A program made the translations under genes and the position numbers. Under the pieces are notes generated by a model. It saw only the letters and a list, made by a program, of their open reading frames with translations. It did no database searches and was not told the origin of the DNA. A DNA stretch of 64,000 bases from Mesorhizobium_B sp035998495 (GTDB lineage Bacteria; Pseudomonadota; Alphaproteobacteria; Rhizobiales; Rhizobiaceae): assembly GCA_035998495.1 (NCBI GenBank), contig DASYHP010000074.1, forward strand, positions 1-64,000, read 5' to 3'. Shown in pieces: positions 51,420-60,861 of the stretch (position 1 is its first letter; each line of letters opens with the position of its first letter).

Positions 51420-52691
51420 ATGAATGTTCTTCTGATCGGCTCCGGCGCGCGGGAACATGCGCTGGCCTGGAAGCTCGCGCAGTCGCCGAAGCTCGAAAAG
51501 CCCTTCGCCGCGCCGGGCAATCCGGGCATCGCCGAACATGCGGAATGCGTGAGCCTCGATCCTGCGGACCACGACGCAGTGGCGCGGTTCTGCCGCGAGC
51601 GAAAGATCGAGCTCGTCGTGGTGGGACCGGAGGCGCCGCTGGTGGCGGGGCTGGCGGACGATCTCAGGGCGCAGGGCGTTTCCGTATTCGGCCCGTCGAG
51701 GGCGGCGGCAAGGCTCGAAGGCTCGAAAGGCTTCACGAAGGAGTTCTGCGCGCGGCACGGCATCCCGACCGCGCTGTTCCGCCGCTTCGAGCGGCTGGAG
51801 CCGGCCGTGGCCTATGTCCGGCTCAAGGGCGCGCCCATCGTGGTCAAGGCGGACGGGCTCGCTTCCGGCAAGGGCGTGACGGTGGCCGAAACGGTGGAGG
51901 AGGCGGTCGCGGCGCTGGAGGCGTGCTTCTCCGGACCCGGCGGGTCGGTCGTGGTGGAGGAGTTCCTGCAGGGCGAGGAGGCGAGCCTGTTCTGCCTGTG
52001 CGATGGCGAAACCGTGCTGCCCTTCGGCACCGCGCAGGACCACAAGCGCGTGGGCGAGGGCGACACCGGCCCGAACACCGGCGGCATGGGCGCCTATTCG
52101 CCCGCGCCGGTGATGACGGAGGAAATGCTTTCCCGCGCCATGCGGGAGATCATCGAGCCCACGGCGCGCGGCATGGCGGCGGAAGGCGCGCCGTTCAGAG
52201 GCGTGCTGTTCGCCGGGCTGATGATCACCGAAAGCGGGCCGCAGCTCATCGAATACAATGTCCGCTTCGGCGACCCCGAATGCCAGGCGCTGATGCTGCG
52301 GCTCGAAGGCGACCTCCTGCGGCTGATGGCGGCGGTGGCGGAAGGGCGGCTGGCGGACGTTTCCGTGCGGTGGCGCGACGAGGCGGCGCTCGCCGTGGTG
52401 ATGGCGGCGGACGGTTATCCCGGCGAGCCGCGAGCGGGCACTGTCATCCGCGGCGTGGAGGAAGCAAGGGCCGCCGGCGCGCAGGTCTTTTACGCGGGTA
52501 CGGCTCTGCGGGACGGCACACTTGTGGCGGCCGGCGGGCGCGTGCTGAGCGTGGCGGCGACCGGCGGAACCGTGGGCGAGGCGCAGGCGAAGGCCTATGC
52601 CGCGGTGGGCCGCATCGACTGGCCGGGAGGATTCTGCCGCCGCGACATCGGCTGGCGGGCGGTGGAACGGGAGAAGGCTGGCGCGATCTAG
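51420..52691 (+). CDS. purD: Phosphoribosylamine-glycine ligase
   Basis: PurD makes glycinamide ribonucleotide in purine synthesis. The 423-residue ATP-grasp enzyme begins MNVLLIGSGAREHALAWKLA and has the family phrases VVGPEAPLVAGLADDLRAQG, SKGFTKEFCARHGIPTA, VVKADGLASGKGV, FGTAQDHKRVGEGDTGPNTGGMGAYSPAP and IEYNVRFGDPECQALM. The start follows CGGGGGCAGC. It is convergent with the small zinc protein (four-base overlap of the ends). Confidence 0.97.
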   Translation: MNVLLIGSGAREHALAWKLAQSPKLEKPFAAPGNPGIAEHAECVSLDPADHDAVARFCRERKIELVVVGPEAPLVAGLADDLRAQGVSVFGPSRAAARLEGSKGFTKEFCARHGIPTALFRRFERLEPAVAYVRLKGAPIVVKADGLASGKGVTVAETVEEAVAALEACFSGPGGSVVVEEFLQGEEASLFCLCDGETVLPFGTAQDHKRVGEGDTGPNTGGMGAYSPAPVMTEEMLSRAMREIIEPTARGMAAEGAPFRGVLFAGLMITESGPQLIEYNVRFGDPECQALMLRLEGDLLRLMAAVAEGRLADVSVRWRDEAALAVVMAADGYPGEPRAGTVIRGVEEARAAGAQVFYAGTALRDGTLVAAGGRVLSVAATGGTVGEAQAKAYAAVGRIDWPGGFCRRDIGWRAVEREKAGAI

Positions 52692-52918
52692 CGGCTTTTG
52701 GTCAGCTCGAATGGGTCGGGTGCGGGGCGGTCGGGCAAGGTGCCCTCCGCACGCCGGCGGACGAAATGGCTGACGGAGCAGCGCGGCGAGCAGAGCACGC
52801 CGCGGTCCGACCAGTAGGCCGGGCCCTTCTCGCTCCTGCCCTTGTGGAATTGGAAGCCGGGCGCGTCGAGCGGGAGCCCGCATTCGACGCAGCGGTGGGT
52901 GGCGGGGCGGGCCAGCAT
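52688..52918 (-). CDS. Small zinc-ribbon-like protein
   Basis: The 76-residue protein has two cysteine pairs, CVECGLPL near residue 10 and CSPRCSVSHF near residue 43, separated by a basic stretch (FHKGRSEKGPAYWSDRG). This layout fits a metal-binding knuckle. No family name is certain. It begins MLARPATHRC and ends with an acidic Pro-rich tail. Divergent from the acyl-CoA dehydrogenase gene. Confidence 0.65.
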   Translation of the reverse strand: MLARPATHRCVECGLPLDAPGFQFHKGRSEKGPAYWSDRGVLCSPRCSVSHFVRRRAEGTLPDRPAPDPFELTKSR

Positions 52919-53031
52919 GGCGCGACCTTAGGCGGCAAGCCCGACACTCGGCAAGGATGGCCGCCCGTGCTAAGGCCGGAACCAAGACGAAGGAGGGCCG
53001 GCGCCCTCCGAGCAACAGGGGAACCCTGCTC

Positions 53032-54813
53032 ATGTATCAGGCGCCCGTCGGAGAGATCAGCTTCACGCTCAAGCATGTCGCCGGGCTCAAGGAGGCCATC
53101 GACTCGGGCCGGCTGAACGGCTTGAGCGAGGATGTGGTGGACGCCGTGCTGGAGGAGGCCGGCCGCTTCGCGAGCACGGCGATCGCGCCGCTCAACCTGC
53201 CCGGCGACCTCGAAGGCGCCCGCTGGGAGGACGGCCGCGTTTCCATGCCGGCGGGCTGGGCGGCGCTTTACCGGCAATGGACCGAGGCGGGCTGGAACAG
53301 CCTGTCCGCCCCCGAAGAATTTGGCGGGCAGGGCCTGCCGACGCTGATGAGCGTGGCCGCGCTGGAGATGTGGAATTCGGCGTCCATGGCCTTCGGCCTG
53401 GGGCCGACGCTGACCATGGGAGCCATCGAGGCGCTGGTGGCTCATGCCTCGCCCGAGTTGCAGCAGCGCTACCTGCCCAAGCTCGTGTCGGGCGAGTGGA
53501 TGGGCACCATGAACCTGACCGAGCCGCAGGCGGGCTCGGACCTCGGCGCTCTGACCACGCGCGCCGAGCCGCAGGCTGATGGAACTTACCGGCTGTTCGG
53601 CCAGAAGATCTTCATCACCTATGGCGAGCACGACATGGCCGAGAACATCGTCCATCTCGTGCTCGCGCGCATGACAGACGCGCCGCAGGGCACGAAGGGC
53701 ATCTCGCTGTTCCTGGTGCCGAAATTCCTGTCCGACGAAGAAGGCGATCCGGGCAAGCGCAACGACGTGTTCTGCTTGCGGCTCGAGGAGAAGCTCGGCA
53801 TCCACGCCTCGCCGACCTGCACCATGCTGTTCGGCGGCGGCAAGGGTGAAACGGCGGAGCCTGGCGCCGTCGGCTGGCTGGTCGGCGAGCCGAACCGTGG
53901 GTTGAACGCCATGTTCACCATGATGAACAACGCGCGCCTCGCCGTCGGCATGCAGGGCGTGGCGGTGGCCGAGGCCGCGACGCAAGCAGCAACGGCCTAC
54001 GCCGCCGAGCGACGCCAGGGCCGTCACGCCTCGCTCAGCGATGGCGGCATGGCGCCGATCCTGCGCCACCCGGACGTGCAGCGGAACCTCCTGACCATGC
54101 GCGGTCTGACGGGCGCCGTGCGCGCCATCGCCTATGCCTGCGCGCACGCCATCGACATGGCGCACGCCACGGGGGGCGACGAGGCGAAGCATTGGGCGAT
54201 GCGGGCGGGCCTGCTGACGCCGGTCGCGAAAGCCTTCTCCACCGATGTGGGCGTGGAGGTCGCCTCGCTGGGCATCCAGGTGCATGGCGGCATGGGCTAT
54301 GTCGAGGAGACGGGCGCGGCCATCTTCTACCGGGACGCCCGCATCGCGCCGATCTATGAGGGCACGAACGGAATCCAGGCCATCGATCTCGTCACGCGAA
54401 AGCTGCCCTTGGACGAGGGGCGGCACGTCCACGGCTTCATCGGCGAGCTGCGCGCGGTTGTGGACGAGGTTCGCACCAGCAACCGCGAGGGGTTCGGCCG
54501 CACGGCGGACGAGCTCGACCGGGCGCTCGATGCTCTCCAAGCCGCCACCGACTTCCTGCAGAAGGCGCTGGCCGAGGGCCGCGCGGACGAGGCGCTGGCC
54601 GGCGCGACGCCCTATCAGCGCCTGTTCGGGCTCGCCTCGGGCGGCGTTCTGCTCGCCAAGGGGGCTCTCGCCTCCGACGAGGTTTTTCGCGTGACGCTGT
54701 GCCGCTTCTATGCGGAGAACCTGGTGGGCGAGGCGGCGGCGCTCGACGCGCGGGTGCGCGGCGGGGCCGAGAGCCTGGAGGCCGCGGCTGAAAGCGTGTT
54801 GTTCCCGGCATGA
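53032..54813 (+). CDS. Acyl-CoA dehydrogenase, long form
   Basis: The 593-residue flavoenzyme is longer than classical acyl-CoA dehydrogenases (about 380) because of a C-terminal extension. It shows ALYRQWTEAGWNSLSAPEEFGGQGLP, GTMNLTEPQAGSDLGAL for FAD and substrate binding, KIFITYGEHDMAENIVHLVLAR, QVHGGMGYVEETGAA and the catalytic-type glutamate in APIYEGTNGIQAIDL. The long form resembles the FadE/DmdC group. It oxidises an acyl-CoA and passes electrons to ETF. The start at MYQAPVGEISF matches that family; the frame to 52957 is rejected. It overlaps the enoyl-CoA hydratase start. Confidence 0.92.
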   Translation: MYQAPVGEISFTLKHVAGLKEAIDSGRLNGLSEDVVDAVLEEAGRFASTAIAPLNLPGDLEGARWEDGRVSMPAGWAALYRQWTEAGWNSLSAPEEFGGQGLPTLMSVAALEMWNSASMAFGLGPTLTMGAIEALVAHASPELQQRYLPKLVSGEWMGTMNLTEPQAGSDLGALTTRAEPQADGTYRLFGQKIFITYGEHDMAENIVHLVLARMTDAPQGTKGISLFLVPKFLSDEEGDPGKRNDVFCLRLEEKLGIHASPTCTMLFGGGKGETAEPGAVGWLVGEPNRGLNAMFTMMNNARLAVGMQGVAVAEAATQAATAYAAERRQGRHASLSDGGMAPILRHPDVQRNLLTMRGLTGAVRAIAYACAHAIDMAHATGGDEAKHWAMRAGLLTPVAKAFSTDVGVEVASLGIQVHGGMGYVEETGAAIFYRDARIAPIYEGTNGIQAIDLVTRKLPLDEGRHVHGFIGELRAVVDEVRTSNREGFGRTADELDRALDALQAATDFLQKALAEGRADEALAGATPYQRLFGLASGGVLLAKGALASDEVFRVTLCRFYAENLVGEAAALDARVRGGAESLEAAAESVLFPA

Positions 54814-55580
54814 GCGGCGTGGAAGCTTCCAACGGGCATGTGCTGGTCGGGCGTGCGGGTGGCGTCCAGACGATCCGCCTGAACCGGCCGGAGAAAAAGA
54901 ACGCGATCACCCGCGCCATGTATCGCGCCATGGCCAACGCTCTTCACGCGGGCGACCGCGACGCCGGCGTCCGGGTTCACCTCTTCCTCGGCGTGACCGG
55001 CGCGTTCTCGGCCGGCAACGACCTCGCCGACTTCATGGCGGTGGCGACCGGCGGCGACGCCGGCGACGAGGTCTGGGATTTCCTCCAGGCGCTGGCGGAA
55101 GCCGAGAAGCCGGTCGTCTCCGGCGCGGACGGGATCGCGGTCGGCATCGGCACGACGATCCACCTCCACTGCGACCTGACCTTCGCCACGCCGCGAACCG
55201 TGTTCCGCACGCCCTTCGTGGATCTGGGCCTTGTGCCCGAGGCCGGCTCCAGCCTGCTCGCGCCCCGGCTCATGGGCCATCAGCGCGCCTTCGCGCTGCT
55301 TGCGCTGGGCGAGGGGTTTCCGGCCGAGGCCGCGCTGGCGGCGGGCCTCATCCACCGAATCGTCGGCGAGGACGAGCTGGAGACTGCCGCGCGCGGCGCG
55401 GCGGAGGCGCTGGCCGCCAAGCCGCCGCAAGCCCTGAAGATCGCCCGCGATCTGATCCGCGGCCCGCGCGACGCCGTGCTGGCCCGCATCCGCGAGGAGG
55501 GCAAGCATTTCTCCGCCCGCCTGCGCTCGCCCGAGGCCGCCCAGGCCTTGATGGCGTTCATGGACGGCAAAAAAGCTTAG
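54810..55580 (+). CDS. Enoyl-CoA hydratase/isomerase family protein
   Basis: The 256-residue crotonase-fold protein starts in the ATGA overlap with the dehydrogenase stop. It has IRLNRPEKKNAITRAMYRAM, the oxyanion loop region GAFSAGNDLADFM, and PVVSGADGIAVGIGTTIHLHCDLTFA. It then has LGLVPEAGSSLLAPRLMG with the usual position of one catalytic Glu. It would hydrate or isomerise the enoyl-CoA made by its neighbour, so the pair forms part of a beta-oxidation route. Chain specificity unknown. Confidence 0.92.
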   Translation: MSGVEASNGHVLVGRAGGVQTIRLNRPEKKNAITRAMYRAMANALHAGDRDAGVRVHLFLGVTGAFSAGNDLADFMAVATGGDAGDEVWDFLQALAEAEKPVVSGADGIAVGIGTTIHLHCDLTFATPRTVFRTPFVDLGLVPEAGSSLLAPRLMGHQRAFALLALGEGFPAEAALAAGLIHRIVGEDELETAARGAAEALAAKPPQALKIARDLIRGPRDAVLARIREEGKHFSARLRSPEAAQALMAFMDGKKA

Positions 55581-55804
55581 TTGCCTGTCGCGGCCGTCCC
55601 GCCCGAAGCTGTCCCTGCCGTCGGATCGCCGGTCGCGGCGGCGATGGCGGCGGTGTCCGTCCCTGTCGCGGCGACGGCGGCAGTCTCGTTGGTCGTTGCA
55701 GGCGTGGTCGAGGCTTCCGGCGAGGTGCTGTTCGACGTGCTGCTGCATCCGGCGGCTGCGCCCAATGCGCAGCCGAGGAGAATTGCTGGAAGATGTCGTG
55801 TCAT
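55577..55804 (-). CDS. Small Thr/Ala-rich lipoprotein
   Basis: A 75-residue protein begins MTRHLPAILLGCALGAAAGC, a lipoprotein signal with lipobox AAGC. The mature part is almost entirely Thr, Ala, Ser and Gly (SSTSNSTSPEASTTPATTNE and onward), so it is disordered. Its 3' end overlaps the hydratase stop by four bases in convergent orientation. Unknown function. Confidence 0.6.
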   Translation of the reverse strand: MTRHLPAILLGCALGAAAGCSSTSNSTSPEASTTPATTNETAAVAATGTDTAAIAAATGDPTAGTASGGTAATGN

Positions 55805-55974
55805 CGGTGAAGCTCCCGGGTGTTTGTCTCTGACCCGAGGGAAGTTGGTCGCTCACCGCCGCCGACAAGGGCTCTGCCGATGCTTCTCGCCAGAACGAAG
55901 GTCGGTGCTTGCTGAAGCGGCATTGATGAAAGCCGGACAACGCCGTCGCCCAGGCCGCTGGGAGAGGTGCTGCC

Positions 55975-56589
55975 TTAGGGATACAGCCGCGTCCTCGCCC
56001 ACCTATCTCCCTCCCGCCGGAACACCACGCGGTCGTGCAGGCGATGCGCCCCCTCCTGCCAGAACTCGATGCTTTGAGGCACGAGGCGAAAGCCGCTCCA
56101 ATGGCCGGGGCGGGGGATGACATCGTCGCCGAAGCGGGCGCGCTCGGCTTCGACGGCCGCCTCCAATTCGGCGCGGGAGACCAGCGGCCGCGACTGCTTC
56201 GACACGCGCGCGCCCAAACGGCTCTGCGGGTGGCGGGTGCCGAAATAGTGATCGGCCTCGGCCGCCTCCACGACCTCGACCGGCCCGCGCAGCCGCACCT
56301 GTCGGCGCAAACTCTTCCAGTAGAAGCACATGGCGGCTTTGCCCGCCGCCAGGATTTCGGTTCCCTTGGCGCTTTCGAAATTGGTAAAGAAGGTGAAGCC
56401 GTTTTCGCCGTGCCCCTTGAGCAACACCATCCGCACATTGGGCATGCCCTGGGCATCGACGGTTGCCAGGGCGAGCGCGTTGGGGTCATTCGGTTCGGTG
56501 CGAATCGCATCGTCGAGCCACTCGGAGAACAGCGCGAGGGGGTCGGCGCGCTGGGTGAAGTCAGGTTCCGTTAAGGTTCTGGCGTCCAT
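55975..56589 (-). CDS. pdxH: Pyridoxamine 5'-phosphate oxidase
   Basis: PdxH makes pyridoxal 5'-phosphate with FMN. The 204-residue protein starts MDARTLTEPDFTQRADPLAL and has NALALATVDAQGMPNVRMVLLKGH, FTFFTNFESAKGTEI, AMCFYWKSLRRQVRLRGPVE, ALEAAVEAERARFGD-like helix and the C-terminal PGHWSGFRLVPQSIEFWQEGAHRLHDR, with RLYP at the end. The open frame to 57876 is a high-G+C artefact across other genes. The start is 78 bases from the divergent lipoprotein start. Confidence 0.96.
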   Translation of the reverse strand: MDARTLTEPDFTQRADPLALFSEWLDDAIRTEPNDPNALALATVDAQGMPNVRMVLLKGHGENGFTFFTNFESAKGTEILAAGKAAMCFYWKSLRRQVRLRGPVEVVEAAEADHYFGTRHPQSRLGARVSKQSRPLVSRAELEAAVEAERARFGDDVIPRPGHWSGFRLVPQSIEFWQEGAHRLHDRVVFRREGDRWARTRLYP

Positions 56590-56667
56590 AGTTCCGGTCC
56601 AATGAAGACCTCGGGAGATTGCCCATTGCCGCCTGAGAGGCAAGCGCCCCCCGCACGCCCGGCGAAG

Positions 56668-57069
56668 ATGCCGCTGAAATGGCCCGTCGTCTTGGTGCCG
56701 CTTCTGCTCGCCGCGTGTTCGAGCACGGTGGACAGCCTCGGCGTTTCGGGCGTGGACACGGCCTCGCTCACCGGCAGCGCCGGCTTGGCCCCCCAGGAAC
56801 CCGAGAAGCTTTCCGATCAGGCCACCATCCGCGACGCGGTGTCCTCGGCCGACCTTGAGGCGGCGGGCGCCAACCCGCTCGCCTGGGCCAATACAGAGAC
56901 CGGCTCGCGCGGCGCGATCACCGCGCTCAACGAGCGGCGCGACGGCGGCAAGCTGTGCCGCAGCTTCACCACGTCCAGGGAAAGCTATGACGGCGTGGCC
57001 ATGTATGCCGGCGAGGCCTGCAAGACCGAAAGCGGCCCGTGGCGGATGCTCGACTTCAAGCCCTTGTAA
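56668..57069 (+). CDS. RT0821/Lpp0805-like surface lipoprotein
   Basis: I place the start at MPLKWPVVLVPLLLAACSST, a lipoprotein signal with lipobox LAAC; an ATG at 56602 adds 22 polar residues before it. The mature part shows PLAWANTETGSRGAITALNE and KLCRSFTTSRESYDGVAMYAGEACKT, typical of RT0821/Lpp0805 family proteins that resemble rickettsial 17-kDa surface antigens. The 133-residue protein would sit in the outer membrane. Function unknown. Divergent from pdxH. Confidence 0.75.
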   Translation: MPLKWPVVLVPLLLAACSSTVDSLGVSGVDTASLTGSAGLAPQEPEKLSDQATIRDAVSSADLEAAGANPLAWANTETGSRGAITALNERRDGGKLCRSFTTSRESYDGVAMYAGEACKTESGPWRMLDFKPL

Positions 57070-57201
57070 GGCTTTCCCGCGCAAGCAACTGACGCAAAAA
57101 GATTTTGCGCATCGTCCATAGCTTGGCTTCCGCCCCTGGAACCCACGGGAAACCGTTCGCATATTAGGGGTGAGACAATCTGCTTCACCCAAGGGGATCA
57201 C

Positions 57202-58125
57202 ATGCGCAACCCTTACGAGGTGCTGGGCGTCCCCAAGGACGCCTCGGCCAAAGACATCAAATCGGCGTTTCGCAAGCTGGCGAAACAGTTCCATCCCGAC
57301 CAGAACCCGGACAATCCCAAGGCGCAGGAACGCTTCGCCGCCGTGAACCAGGCCTATGAGATCCTGGGCGACGAGGAGAAGCGCAAAGCGTTCGACCGCG
57401 GCGAGATCGATGGGGACGGCAAGCCGCGTTTCGCGGGCTTCGAGGGCATGGCGGGCGGCGGCGCCGACCCGTTCGGAAGCTTCCGGCGCGGGACCGGCAC
57501 GGGCGGCGCGCGCTGGGAGTTCCGCTCGGGCGGACCCGAAGCGGGCAATGCCTCGGACATCTTCAGCGAAATCTTCGGCGACGGTTTCCGACCAGGCGGC
57601 CCGGCCGCGGGCATGCGCCGCGCGCCGCAACGCGGCGCCGACATCGCGGCCACGCTCGACGTGAGCATCGAGGAAGCGGCCACCGGCGCGCGCGTCAACG
57701 CGCTTTTCCCGAACGGCAAGCACATCGCTGTCAAGCTGCCGGACGGTGTGGAGGACGGCCAGACGATCCGCCTGAAGGGGCAGGGCGAGCCCGGGCCGTC
57801 CGGGCCGGGTGACGCGCTGGTGACGCTGCGCTTCAAGCCGCACCCGCGCTTCCGCCCGGAGGGCAGCGACATCCATGCCGACGTGCCCGTGCCGTTAAGC
57901 ATTGCGGTGACCGGCGGAAAGGTGCCGGTGGACACGCCCACTGGCCGCATCGCGATCACGGTGCCGCCCTGGTCGAGCTCGGACAAGGTGTTGCGGCTTA
58001 AGGGCAGGGGCATGCCGCAGAAGGGTGGCGGCCATGGCGATCTCTACGCCCATCTGCGCATCATGCTGCCCGAAGCCGGCGACCGCGAGCTCGAAGCGCT
58101 GATGCGGCGCGAGGCGAAGGCCTGA
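57202..58125 (+). CDS. DnaJ-like co-chaperone (CbpA type)
   Basis: The 307-residue protein has an N-terminal J domain (PYEVLGVPKDASAKDIKSAF... KQFHPDQNPDN) with the HPD tripeptide at about residue 32. A Gly/Phe-rich linker follows, then the two-part DnaJ C-terminal substrate-binding domain (GADIAATLDVSIEEAATGAR, VKLPDGVEDGQTIRLKGQGE, LKGRGMPQKGGGHGDLYAHL). No zinc-finger cysteines are present, as in CbpA. It stimulates DnaK. The gene is 76 bases upstream of the fabI leader on the same strand. Confidence 0.93.
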   Translation: MRNPYEVLGVPKDASAKDIKSAFRKLAKQFHPDQNPDNPKAQERFAAVNQAYEILGDEEKRKAFDRGEIDGDGKPRFAGFEGMAGGGADPFGSFRRGTGTGGARWEFRSGGPEAGNASDIFSEIFGDGFRPGGPAAGMRRAPQRGADIAATLDVSIEEAATGARVNALFPNGKHIAVKLPDGVEDGQTIRLKGQGEPGPSGPGDALVTLRFKPHPRFRPEGSDIHADVPVPLSIAVTGGKVPVDTPTGRIAITVPPWSSSDKVLRLKGRGMPQKGGGHGDLYAHLRIMLPEAGDRELEALMRREAKA

Positions 58126-58218
58126 CTTGCGTTCGCGCCCTGGGTTGAAGCCCGAAAACGCCTATGCGATAGGGCCGGGATGTCGGCCCGAGTTCGAGCC
58201 GCAAGGAGATCGGGGCGC

Positions 58219-59055
58219 ATGGCAGACGAGGGGCAGGGGCCTGGCCGCAAGGGCCTGATGGAAGGCAAGCGCGGGCTGATCCTGGGCGTGGCCAACAACC
58301 GCTCGATCGCCTGGGGCATCGCCAAGTCCGCGAGGCAGCATGGCGCGGAACTCGCGCTGACCTATCAGGGCGAGGCGTTCCGCAAGCGCGTGGAGCCGCT
58401 CGCCGCCGATCTCGGCGCGCATCTCGTGGGCCACTGCGACGTGACGGAGCCCGAAACGCTCGACGCCGTGTTCGCCAATGTCGAGAAGCTGTGGGGCCGG
58501 CTCGATTTCCTCGTCCACGCCATCGCCTTCTCCGACAAGGACGAGCTCGACGGCCGCTATGTCGAGACGAGCCGCGACAACTTCCTGCGCACCATGGACA
58601 TCTCCGTCTATTCCTTCACGGCGGTCGCCAAGCGCGCCGAACCGCTGATGACGGACGGCGGCTCGATGCTTACGCTCACCTATTACGGCGCGGAAAAGGT
58701 GATGCCGCACTACAATGTGATGGGCGTGGCCAAGGCGGCGCTCGAGGCGAGCGTGCGCTACCTCGCGGTCGATCTCGGCGGCAGCCGCATCCGCGTGAAC
58801 GCGATCTCGGCCGGACCGATCAAGACGCTGGCGGCATCGGGCATCGGCGACTTCCGCTACATCCTCAAGTGGAACGAGTACAACTCGCCGCTCAAGCGCA
58901 CCGTGACGCCGAAAGAGGTCGGCGACTCCGCGCTCTATCTCCTGTCCGACCTGTCGCGCGGCGTGACGGGCGAGGTCCATCATGTGGACTCGGGCTATCA
59001 CGTCGTGGGCATGAAGGCGGTGGACGCGCCGGACATCTCCACGGTCAAGGAGTGA
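58219..59055 (+). CDS. fabI: Enoyl-ACP reductase, NADH-dependent (FabI)
   Basis: FabI reduces trans-2-enoyl-ACP in fatty acid synthesis. The 278-residue SDR-type enzyme shows GLILGVANNRSIAWGIAKSA, AIAFSDKDELDGRYVETSRD and the catalytic Tyr-x6-Lys pair in TYYGAEKVMPHYNVMGVAKAALE. It also has NAISAGPIKTLAASGIGDFR. The start at MADEGQ has AAGGAG ten bases upstream; the frame to 58180 is rejected. The 3' end overlaps the next gene as GTGA. Confidence 0.95.
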   Translation: MADEGQGPGRKGLMEGKRGLILGVANNRSIAWGIAKSARQHGAELALTYQGEAFRKRVEPLAADLGAHLVGHCDVTEPETLDAVFANVEKLWGRLDFLVHAIAFSDKDELDGRYVETSRDNFLRTMDISVYSFTAVAKRAEPLMTDGGSMLTLTYYGAEKVMPHYNVMGVAKAALEASVRYLAVDLGGSRIRVNAISAGPIKTLAASGIGDFRYILKWNEYNSPLKRTVTPKEVGDSALYLLSDLSRGVTGEVHHVDSGYHVVGMKAVDAPDISTVKE

Positions 59056-59684
59056 ACGTTTCAGCCGTTCCGGACGCGCCGCGGATCGACGCGGGCGCGC
59101 TTCCCCTGTGCTTCTTCGTGCGCCACGGCGAGACCGCCTGGAACAAGGAAGGCCGGCTCCAAGGCCAGGCCGACACGCTCATCACCGAGGAGGGTCGGCT
59201 CCAGGCTGACCGCAACGGCCGCAAGCTGAAGGAGCTGCTCGGCGATCCTCAAGACTTCGACTTCGTCGCGAGCCCCATGAAGCGCACGCGCGAGACCATG
59301 GAGCGCATCCGTGGCGTGCTCGGTGTCGATCCCAAGGCCTACCGCACCGATCCGCGCCTCGTGGAGCTCTCCTTCGGCGACTGGCAGGGCCGGACCTATA
59401 CCGAGCTCGAACGGGAGGAGCCCGGCGCCTACGCGCGGCGCACCGCCGACAAGTGGGGCTTCGTGCCGCCCGGCGAGGGCGCGGAAAGCTACGCCATGCT
59501 GGCGCTGCGCGTGGCGCCCTACGTGCGGGAGATCGAGCGGCCCACGGTTTGCGTCACCCATGGCGGGGTGATCCGCTCGATCTTCGTGCTCCTGGGCGCT
59601 CTGGCGCCCGACGACGCCTCGCTCGCCGACACGCCGCAGGATCAGATCCTGCGGCTTCGCGACGGCCGCCTGGAATGGCTGTGA
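59052..59684 (+). CDS. Histidine phosphatase (phosphoglycerate mutase-like)
   Basis: The GTG at 59052 overlaps the fabI stop. The 210-residue protein has the branch-1 histidine phosphatase motif LCFFVRHGETAWNKEGRLQG, then ASPMKRTRETMERI, ELSFGDWQGRTYTEL and VCVTHGGVIRSIFVLLG with the second catalytic His. It probably dephosphorylates a small metabolite or sugar phosphate; true mutase activity is unlikely. Same strand as fabI and aroC. Confidence 0.9.
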   Translation: MNVSAVPDAPRIDAGALPLCFFVRHGETAWNKEGRLQGQADTLITEEGRLQADRNGRKLKELLGDPQDFDFVASPMKRTRETMERIRGVLGVDPKAYRTDPRLVELSFGDWQGRTYTELEREEPGAYARRTADKWGFVPPGEGAESYAMLALRVAPYVREIERPTVCVTHGGVIRSIFVLLGALAPDDASLADTPQDQILRLRDGRLEWL

Positions 59685-59747
59685 GCTGCCGGCTTCCGCC
59701 GCCGGGCGGAATGGGTTAGGACGCGCCGTCCTTCCCGTCCCAAACTC

Positions 59748-60845
59748 ATGTCCCACAACACGTTCGGCCATCTTTTTCGCGTGACGACCTTCGGCGAAAG
59801 CCACGGGCCGGCGCTGGGCTGCGTGGTGGACGGCTGCCCGCCGGGCCTCCGCTTCCGGCTGGCCGACATCCAGCACGACCTCGACCGGCGGCGGCCGGGT
59901 CAGTCACGCTTCGTCACCCAGCGGCGCGAGCCCGACGAGGTGAGGATCCTGTCGGGGGTGCTGGAGGAGGAGGACGGCGTGCTCGTCACCACCGGGACGC
60001 CGATCACCATGCTGATCGAGAATGTGGACCAGCGGTCGAAGGATTATGGCGCGATCGCCCGCCAGTTCCGGCCGGGCCATGCCGACTATACCTATCAGGC
60101 CAAATACGGGTTGCGCGACCATCGCGGCGGCGGCCGGTCTTCCGCGCGCGAGACGGCGGCGCGCGTGGCGGCCGGCGCGCTGGCGCGGCGCGTGATCCCC
60201 GGCGTGACGGTGCGTGGCGCGCTGGTGGCGATGGGCGAGAAGGAGATCGATCGCGCCCGCTGGGACTGGGGTTTTGTCGATCACCCGGAAAACCCCTTCT
60301 TCACGCCGGACCCTGGGTCCGTGCCGATCTTCGCTGACTATCTCGACGGCGTGCGGAAGAACGGCTCGTCTGTGGGGGCGCTGATCGAAGTCGTGGCCGA
60401 AGGCGTGCCGGCCGGCTGGGGCGCGCCGGTCTACGGCAAGCTCGACGCCGATCTTGCGGCCAACCTCATGTCCATCAATGCGGTGAAGGGCGTCGAGATC
60501 GGGCTTGGCTTCGCCGCCGCTCGCGCAACGGGGGAGGCGAACGCCGACGAGATGCGGATAGGCCCTGGCGGCCGCCCCGAGTTCCTGTCCAACCATGCTG
60601 GTGGAATCCTGGGCGGCATCTCGACGGGCCAGCCGATCGTCGCGCGCTTCGCGGTGAAGCCGACCTCCTCCATCCTCACCCCGCGCCGCTCCATCGATCT
60701 CAACGGAGCGGAGGTGGACGTCACGACCAAAGGCCGGCACGACCCTTGCGTGGGCATCCGCGCCGTGCCCGTGGGCGAGGCCATGATGGCCTGCGCGCTG
60801 GCCGACCATTTCCTGCGGCACCGCGGCCAAACGGGTCGCGACTAG
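59748..60845 (+). CDS. aroC: Chorismate synthase
   Basis: AroC makes chorismate from EPSP with reduced FMN. The 365-residue protein begins MSHNTFGHLFRVTTFGESHG and has GCVVDGCPPGL, DLDRRRPGQSRFVTQRREPD, YGLRDHRGGGRSSARETAARV, MSINAVKGVEIGLGF and NHAGGILGGISTGQPI. All these are family signatures, and the length is normal. ribB follows 16 bases downstream. Confidence 0.97.
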   Translation: MSHNTFGHLFRVTTFGESHGPALGCVVDGCPPGLRFRLADIQHDLDRRRPGQSRFVTQRREPDEVRILSGVLEEEDGVLVTTGTPITMLIENVDQRSKDYGAIARQFRPGHADYTYQAKYGLRDHRGGGRSSARETAARVAAGALARRVIPGVTVRGALVAMGEKEIDRARWDWGFVDHPENPFFTPDPGSVPIFADYLDGVRKNGSSVGALIEVVAEGVPAGWGAPVYGKLDADLAANLMSINAVKGVEIGLGFAAARATGEANADEMRIGPGGRPEFLSNHAGGILGGISTGQPIVARFAVKPTSSILTPRRSIDLNGAEVDVTTKGRHDPCVGIRAVPVGEAMMACALADHFLRHRGQTGRD

Positions 60846-60861
60846 AACTTCGGAGCACGTC

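Noticed and set aside
55975..57876. A 633-residue open frame on the minus strand
   Set aside because: Only the last 204 codons are pdxH. The rest runs antisense through the lipoprotein and DnaJ-like genes; high G+C makes stops rare.
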